From contig CAKZSI010000031.1 in the NCBI GenBank assembly GCA_937918935.1, forward strand, positions 1 through 64,000: DNA of 64,000 nucleotides, in the 5' to 3' direction. Below the pieces are notes generated by a model that saw only the letters and a list, made by a program, of their open reading frames with translations, had not been told where the DNA came from and made no database searches. Below, one piece after another: positions 60,329 to 64,000 of the stretch. The stretch's first letter is position 1. Each line of letters opens with the position of its first letter. The DNA is from an uncultured Chloroflexales bacterium. Lineage in GTDB: Bacteria > Chloroflexota > Chloroflexia > Chloroflexales > Chloroflexaceae. The translations under genes were made by a program, and so were the position numbers.

Positions 60329-61093
60329 ATGCCTGGCCCAAAGAACTATCTGATTGACATGGACGGGGTGCTGGTGCACGGGTCAAAACCTATTCCCGGG
60401 GCCAATGAGTTCATCAAACGTCTGCGCGCCGCCGGAGCGCCGTTCCTGGTGCTCACCAACAACCCGATCTATACGCCGCGCGACCTGTCGGCACGCCTGG
60501 AACGCATCGGCCTGGAGGTGCCCCCGGAGGCAATCTACACCTCGGCGCTTGCCACTGCCCGCTTCCTGCACAGCCAGCATCCCGATGGTACGGCGTATGT
60601 AATCGGCGAGGCGGGCCTCACCACCGCTATGCACGACATTGGCTACACCATGACCGACCACGACCCGGACTATGTCGTCGTCGGCGAGACGACCGCGCTC
60701 ACTTACGAGCGGCTCACACGGGCAGTGCGCTTCGTGGCGGCAGGGGCGCGGTTCGTCGCCACCAATCCTGATGTGAGCGGCCCCGGCGACGGGGGGATCG
60801 TGCCGGCCTGCGGGGCGATCACCGCCCTGATCGCCGCCGCCAGCGGCGTCAAACCGTACTTCGTGGGCAAGCCCAATCCGCTGATGATGCGCACCGCCCT
60901 GCGCACCCTCGGCGCCCACTCCGAAGAGTCGGTGATGGTCGGCGACCGGATGGACACCGACATTATCGGCGGCACCGAGAGCGGTATGGAGACCATCCTG
61001 GTGCTTACCGGCGTGACCCGCCGCGAGGATGTGGATCGCTTTCCGTACCGTCCAACGCAGGTGCTGGGGTCGGTGGCGGAAATCGAGGTGTAG
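60329..61093 (+). CDS. HAD-IIA phosphatase, NagD-like
   Basis: A 254-residue haloacid-dehalogenase-fold protein. Motif I is DMDGVLVHG (D10/D12), motif II LVLTNN, and motif III/IV include [11 protein letters not shown] and GDRMDTDI. The cap is of the C2a type found in NagD, 4-nitrophenylphosphatase and phosphoglycolate phosphatases. It dephosphorylates a small molecule; the substrate is unknown. GGAGAAGGAGGAGCA gives an excellent ribosome site. A hairpin overlaps the stop and converges on the LmbE-like gene. Confidence 0.87.
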   Translation: MPGPKNYLIDMDGVLVHGSKPIPGANEFIKRLRAAGAPFLVLTNNPIYTPRDLSARLERIGLEVPPEAIYTSALATARFLHSQHPDGTAYVIGEAGLTTAMHDIGYTMTDHDPDYVVVGETTALTYERLTRAVRFVAAGARFVATNPDVSGPGDGGIVPACGAITALIAAASGVKPYFVGKPNPLMMRTALRTLGAHSEESVMVGDRMDTDIIGGTESGMETILVLTGVTRREDVDRFPYRPTQVLGSVAEIEV

Positions 61094-61111
61094 GGAGGGC
61101 TGCGCCCTCCC
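61093..61111. terminator. GGGAGGGC hairpin
   Basis: 8-bp arms GGGAGGGC/GCCCTCCC with a 3-base loop start at the last base of the NagD-like gene and end 31 bases before the stop of the convergent LmbE-like gene. Confidence 0.55.
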
Positions 61112-61142
61112 AGACCCGCTCACAAACTTGCCGGAGGCGCCG

Positions 61143-62045
61143 CTAAAACCGGACCCCCTCGAAGAGATCGCGCTCACGGAGGCCGGGCGGCGCTTCGGGA
61201 TAGGCGCGCATGAAGGTCTCGTAGCCGCCGAAGAGGCTGAGGAGGCGCGTCAGGAGGCCCGCCCGGCCGCCGCCCTGGCTGGCGTGGCAGGCCCCGGCTG
61301 CCTGGCGCGCCTCCAGCACCGGCAGCACGTCGATGCGGGCGTGAACAGGAAACTCCACTTCGGCCAGGGCGGCGAGATCCACGTCCTGGTTCCGCCCAAA
61401 ACGCCGCGGATCGCGCCCGAACAGGGGCATGAGCCGCACCACGGCGCGCAGTAGCCCCCGCGGGAAGGTAAGAAAGTAGAGCTTCTGCGGCTGGTGGGCC
61501 GGCAGGTCACCGGGGTAACGCGCCGGGTCGCCCGCCGCGTGAAAGGCCGCGACGGCGGCCCGTTGAATGGCAATATGGTCGGGATGGCGATAGCCCCCGA
61601 TCGGGTCGAAGGTGATAACCACCTGCGGGCGCAGCCGGCGGATCTCCTGGGTGACGCGGGCGGTCACGGCGTCGAGGGGTTGCGCCGCCAGGGCCTCGGG
61701 GTGCTGGTTGGCGGGCGAACCAGGCATCCCCGAGTCGCGGTAGCCGAGCATGGTCACACTGCTCAACCCCAGAGACCGGGCCGCGCAGTTCAACTCGTCA
61801 CGGCGGCGCTCGGCGAGGGAGGCGTAGCCCTCCAGGTGCTCCGGGTCGCTCGAACCTTCTTCGCCGCCAGTGGCGCAGATCAGGTGCACACGGGCGCCGC
61901 TCCAGGCGTAGCGCGCCAGGGTGCCCCCACACCCGAAGCTCTCATCGTCGGGATGGGCGAAGATCGCCAGGAGCGTCGGCCACAGGCCATCCGTGGCCGT
62001 AGTCGGGTCATTTTCGGGCCTGAAAAGCTGTTCGTCGGTAACCAT
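61143..62045 (-). CDS. PIG-L/LmbE-family N-deacetylase
   Basis: A 300-residue zinc-dependent deacetylase fold. The metal motif AHPDDESFGCGG starts at residue 30, and the second site is GGYRHPDHIAI near 150. Relatives act on N-acetylglucosaminyl groups, as in MshB or BshB of low-molecular-weight thiol synthesis, or in PIG-L. The C-terminus is longer than in BshB and the substrate is unknown. The ATG at 62045 was chosen because a TATTAT box lies about 10 bases upstream and the family match begins after it. Confidence 0.82.
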   Translation of the reverse strand: MVTDEQLFRPENDPTTATDGLWPTLLAIFAHPDDESFGCGGTLARYAWSGARVHLICATGGEEGSSDPEHLEGYASLAERRRDELNCAARSLGLSSVTMLGYRDSGMPGSPANQHPEALAAQPLDAVTARVTQEIRRLRPQVVITFDPIGGYRHPDHIAIQRAAVAAFHAAGDPARYPGDLPAHQPQKLYFLTFPRGLLRAVVRLMPLFGRDPRRFGRNQDVDLAALAEVEFPVHARIDVLPVLEARQAAGACHASQGGGRAGLLTRLLSLFGGYETFMRAYPEAPPGLRERDLFEGVRF

Positions 62046-62173
62046 AGTTGTATAATACTCAGAGGTTTTGTCCGCTCCTTGTAGTATAGCCCGATTCATC
62101 GACGGCAAACGGGCCGCGACCGCAAAACGGAGGGTTTGGGAGGGCTGCGCCCACCCACGAAGAATCTCAACGT

Positions 62174-63007
62174 ATGACCAACCAGCGCAAGTATCCCTAT
62201 GCCGTGCACCGCGTCGCGGCGGAGTTGACCCCCATTCCCCACCTGCAACGCGCGCCTTATAGCGGCCCGACCGAGCCGCGACGCATCGTTACGGACGATG
62301 GGGTAAGCCTCGCCGCCACCCTGTGGCGACGGGGCGCCAGCCGGCTGGTGATCATCTGTCACGGCTTCGCGGCCTCGCAGCGGACGGCCTCGATTGTCTG
62401 GCTGGCCGAGCACCTGGCCGGCCCCTACGATGTGTTGACCTTCGACTGGCGCGGCTACGGGCAGAGCGAGGGCCTGGCCACCTTTGGCGGGGCCGAGGCC
62501 CACGACCTGGCCGCCGTGCTCACGGCAGCCCGCGAGTGGGGTTACCAGCGGGTAGTAGTGGTGGCCGAGAGCATGGGCGGGCTGATCACCCTGGCGTCGC
62601 TCGGCGCCGCGAGCAACAGCGCGGATTTCCCCCTCCCCGACGCGGTGGCCACTGTCAGTGCCCCGGCGGCCTACGAACTTACCGGCGGCCTGCGCCCGCA
62701 CCTGGTCAGGCACGTGGCCCCCGTCTCCTGGCTGCGCCCGGTGGCGCCATTGCTCGGGTTTCGCCTGGGGGAGGTGCAGCCGCCCACGCCCCTCGAGGTG
62801 GTAGAGCGTATCCGTCTGCCGCTGCTGGTCATCCACGGCGACCGCGATACGACCGTGCCGGTGCGCAACGCCTATCTGCTCAACGAGCGCAACCCGGCGA
62901 TCAGCCTGCGCGTCTACCCCGGCGTCGATCACGCCATCGTGGGTATGCGCGCGCGCAGCCCGCGCCTGCTACTGGCCGACCTGCGGGCGCTGGTGGAGGG
63001 AGAGTGA
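62174..63007 (+). CDS. alpha/beta hydrolase
   Basis: A 277-residue alpha/beta-hydrolase fold protein. The oxyanion-hole motif is CHGFAAS, and the nucleophile is probably the Ser in VVVAESMGG. An Asp in IHGDRDTTVPV and a His in GVDHAIVG complete the triad. The short cap region suggests a serine aminopeptidase or esterase (Hydrolase_4-like). The substrate is unknown. No partner genes help. Confidence 0.82.
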   Translation: MTNQRKYPYAVHRVAAELTPIPHLQRAPYSGPTEPRRIVTDDGVSLAATLWRRGASRLVIICHGFAASQRTASIVWLAEHLAGPYDVLTFDWRGYGQSEGLATFGGAEAHDLAAVLTAAREWGYQRVVVVAESMGGLITLASLGAASNSADFPLPDAVATVSAPAAYELTGGLRPHLVRHVAPVSWLRPVAPLLGFRLGEVQPPTPLEVVERIRLPLLVIHGDRDTTVPVRNAYLLNERNPAISLRVYPGVDHAIVGMRARSPRLLLADLRALVEGE

Positions 63008-63011
63008 TGTT

Positions 63012-63046
63012 ATTGTAGATTGTAGATTGTAGATTGTGGGTTGTGG
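63012..63046. repeat. 7-bp tandem repeat (ATTGTAG)
   Basis: Three perfect ATTGTAG units followed by ATTGTGG and GTTGTGG, with more GGATTGTGGATT sequence at about 63069-63082. A similar GGATTGTGGGTTGT stretch lies at 60234-60247. AT-rich against a GC-rich background. Confidence 0.7.
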
Positions 63047-63101
63047 TAGGGGTGATGTTATGTTATTTTGGATTGTGGATTCTGGTTTTTGATTGCTGAA
63101 G

Positions 63102-64000
63102 ATGGCTGACATAACCCTGTTGATCGGCCCCGCCGCGGCAGGCAAGACTGAAGCGGCGCTGCGCGAACTGGCCGCGCCGCGACGGGGTCGCGCCATCCTG
63201 CTGCTCCCAGGCGAACTGCATCGCCAGCGCCTCTTGCCGCGCCTCACGTTAAGCCGGCTCACGGTGGGACCCTTCGCGCGTGTGGCGGGTGCGCTGGCAC
63301 GCGCCAGCGGGTCGAGCCAGCGGCTGGCGAGCCGGGCCGCACGCGCCACTGCGCTGCGTGCCGCGCTGCGCGCCGAGGTGGCCGCGGGCCGGTTGCCCCG
63401 GTTTGCCGGGGTGGCGACAAAGCATGGTCTGGTGCAAGAGGCCCTGCGCCTGATCGGTGAGTTGCGCGCCAGCGCGATTGACCCCGACCGCCTGGCCAGC
63501 GCCGGTGTGACGCCCTACGACGCCGAACTGGCGGCGATCTACCGCGTCTACCTGGCAGCCCTCGATCGGCTGGGCATGACCGATGAGGAGGGGCTCATCA
63601 TCCGCGCCCGCGACCTGGTGGCGACTAACCCGGGCCTGACACGTTCCCTGGACCTGCTGGTGGTGGATGGCTTCGACCAGATGACACCGGTGCAGGTGAG
63701 CCTGGTGCAGGCACTGGCCGGGCGGGCGGGGCGCGCGCTGATTACCCTCACCGGCGAGGCGAGCGAACGCCCGGCGCACCAGCGCTTCGCCCGCGCCATA
63801 GAGTCCCTGCGGGCGGCGCTGCCCGAGGCCCGCGTCGCCTACCTGCCGCGTCGCCCCTCCTTTGCGCCCGCCCTGACGCACATCGAGCGTCATCTGTTCA
63901 CGCTCAACCCTGGGCCACTGGCGGACGCCGGCGGCGCGGTGAGGATCATCGGCGCGCCGGATCGGGAACGGGAAGTGCGGGCGGCCCTGCGTCACGTCCG
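63102..64000 (+). CDS. AddB/RexB-like helicase-nuclease subunit, N-terminal part
   Basis: An open frame from the ATG at 63102 runs off the window; 299 residues are visible. The start MADITLLIGPAAAGKTEAAL contains a Walker A motif (GPAAAGKT, residues 9-16). The following helical region with DLLVVDGFDQMTPVQ (a Walker B-like stretch) fits the N-terminal half of AddB/RexB, the ATP-dependent exonuclease subunit of double-strand-break repair. The iron-sulfur and nuclease domains would lie beyond the window. The assignment rests on this half only. The upstream gap contains the 7-bp tandem repeats. Confidence 0.6.
   Translation, partial: MADITLLIGPAAAGKTEAALRELAAPRRGRAILLLPGELHRQRLLPRLTLSRLTVGPFARVAGALARASGSSQRLASRAARATALRAALRAEVAAGRLPRFAGVATKHGLVQEALRLIGELRASAIDPDRLASAGVTPYDAELAAIYRVYLAALDRLGMTDEEGLIIRARDLVATNPGLTRSLDLLVVDGFDQMTPVQVSLVQALAGRAGRALITLTGEASERPAHQRFARAIESLRAALPEARVAYLPRRPSFAPALTHIERHLFTLNPGPLADAGGAVRIIGAPDREREVRAALRHV

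Overview
This is a GC-rich, densely coded stretch of bacterial chromosome, most likely from a filamentous anoxygenic phototroph of the Chloroflexota (Chloroflexales; Roseiflexus, Kouleothrix or Oscillochloris type). The pointers are a BchH-type magnesium chelatase large subunit, a polyphosphate glucokinase, GatD-type peptidoglycan amidation, secreted proteins with a YLPVL motif, and HD-GYP, PAS-STAS and WD40 signalling proteins. The placement is inferred from gene content; no rRNA is present. I count about 54 intact or edge-truncated protein genes, one decayed gene remnant and one tRNA-Arg(UCG).

Layout. 1-9 kb: a gene end that may be a transposase, an anchored metallopeptidase, gatD, proA, an acyl-CoA synthetase, a TerB-like protein, an M14 carboxypeptidase and efp. 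9-17 kb: a remnant gene, a nicotinamidase-like hydrolase behind a palindrome, tRNA-Arg, trmB, pgi, an F420-type oxidoreductase overlapping a WD40 lipoprotein, and mobA. 17-25 kb: a tandem-RCK membrane protein, a membrane HD-GYP protein, small and membrane proteins, and murA. 25-36 kb: photolyase next to a stand-alone B12 domain with a Wx9EH photoreceptor motif, tyrS, a GNAT, an SDR, a glycosyltransferase, a SEC-C protein and a four-PAS STAS regulator. 36-46 kb: bchH, an SDR with an alkyltransferase-like protein, an HprK-like protein with a broken P-loop, a PDZ/radical-SAM/DUF512 protein and a double-GAF HD-GYP. 47-54 kb: recJ, gpmI and a leftward run of small membrane protein, GlcE-like oxidase, ppgK and small membrane protein. 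54-64 kb: GT2 plus epimerase, PspC, Crp/Fnr, a substrate-binding lipoprotein overlapping an AAA ATPase, a NagD-like HAD, a LmbE-like deacetylase, an alpha/beta hydrolase and the start of an AddB-like gene.

Most genes stand alone or in pairs. The gaps are filled with short palindromes: a GGGGAAACC/GGTTTCCCC family, GGGAGGGC/GCCCTCCC hairpins after stop codons, a hairpin of about 65 bp present twice with a conserved 32-nt loop, and a 142-bp element with 10-bp terminal inverted repeats plus a truncated second copy. Several promoters use an extended -10 (TGnTATAAT), and one or two transcripts may be nearly leaderless.

Themes are light and tetrapyrroles (bchH, photolyase, B12 domain), cell wall (gatD, murA), central carbon (pgi, ppgK, gpmI, glycolate-oxidase-like) and cyclic-di-GMP or partner-switch signalling. 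The best candidate for a little-described system is the photolyase/B12-domain pair at 25.3-27.9 kb.
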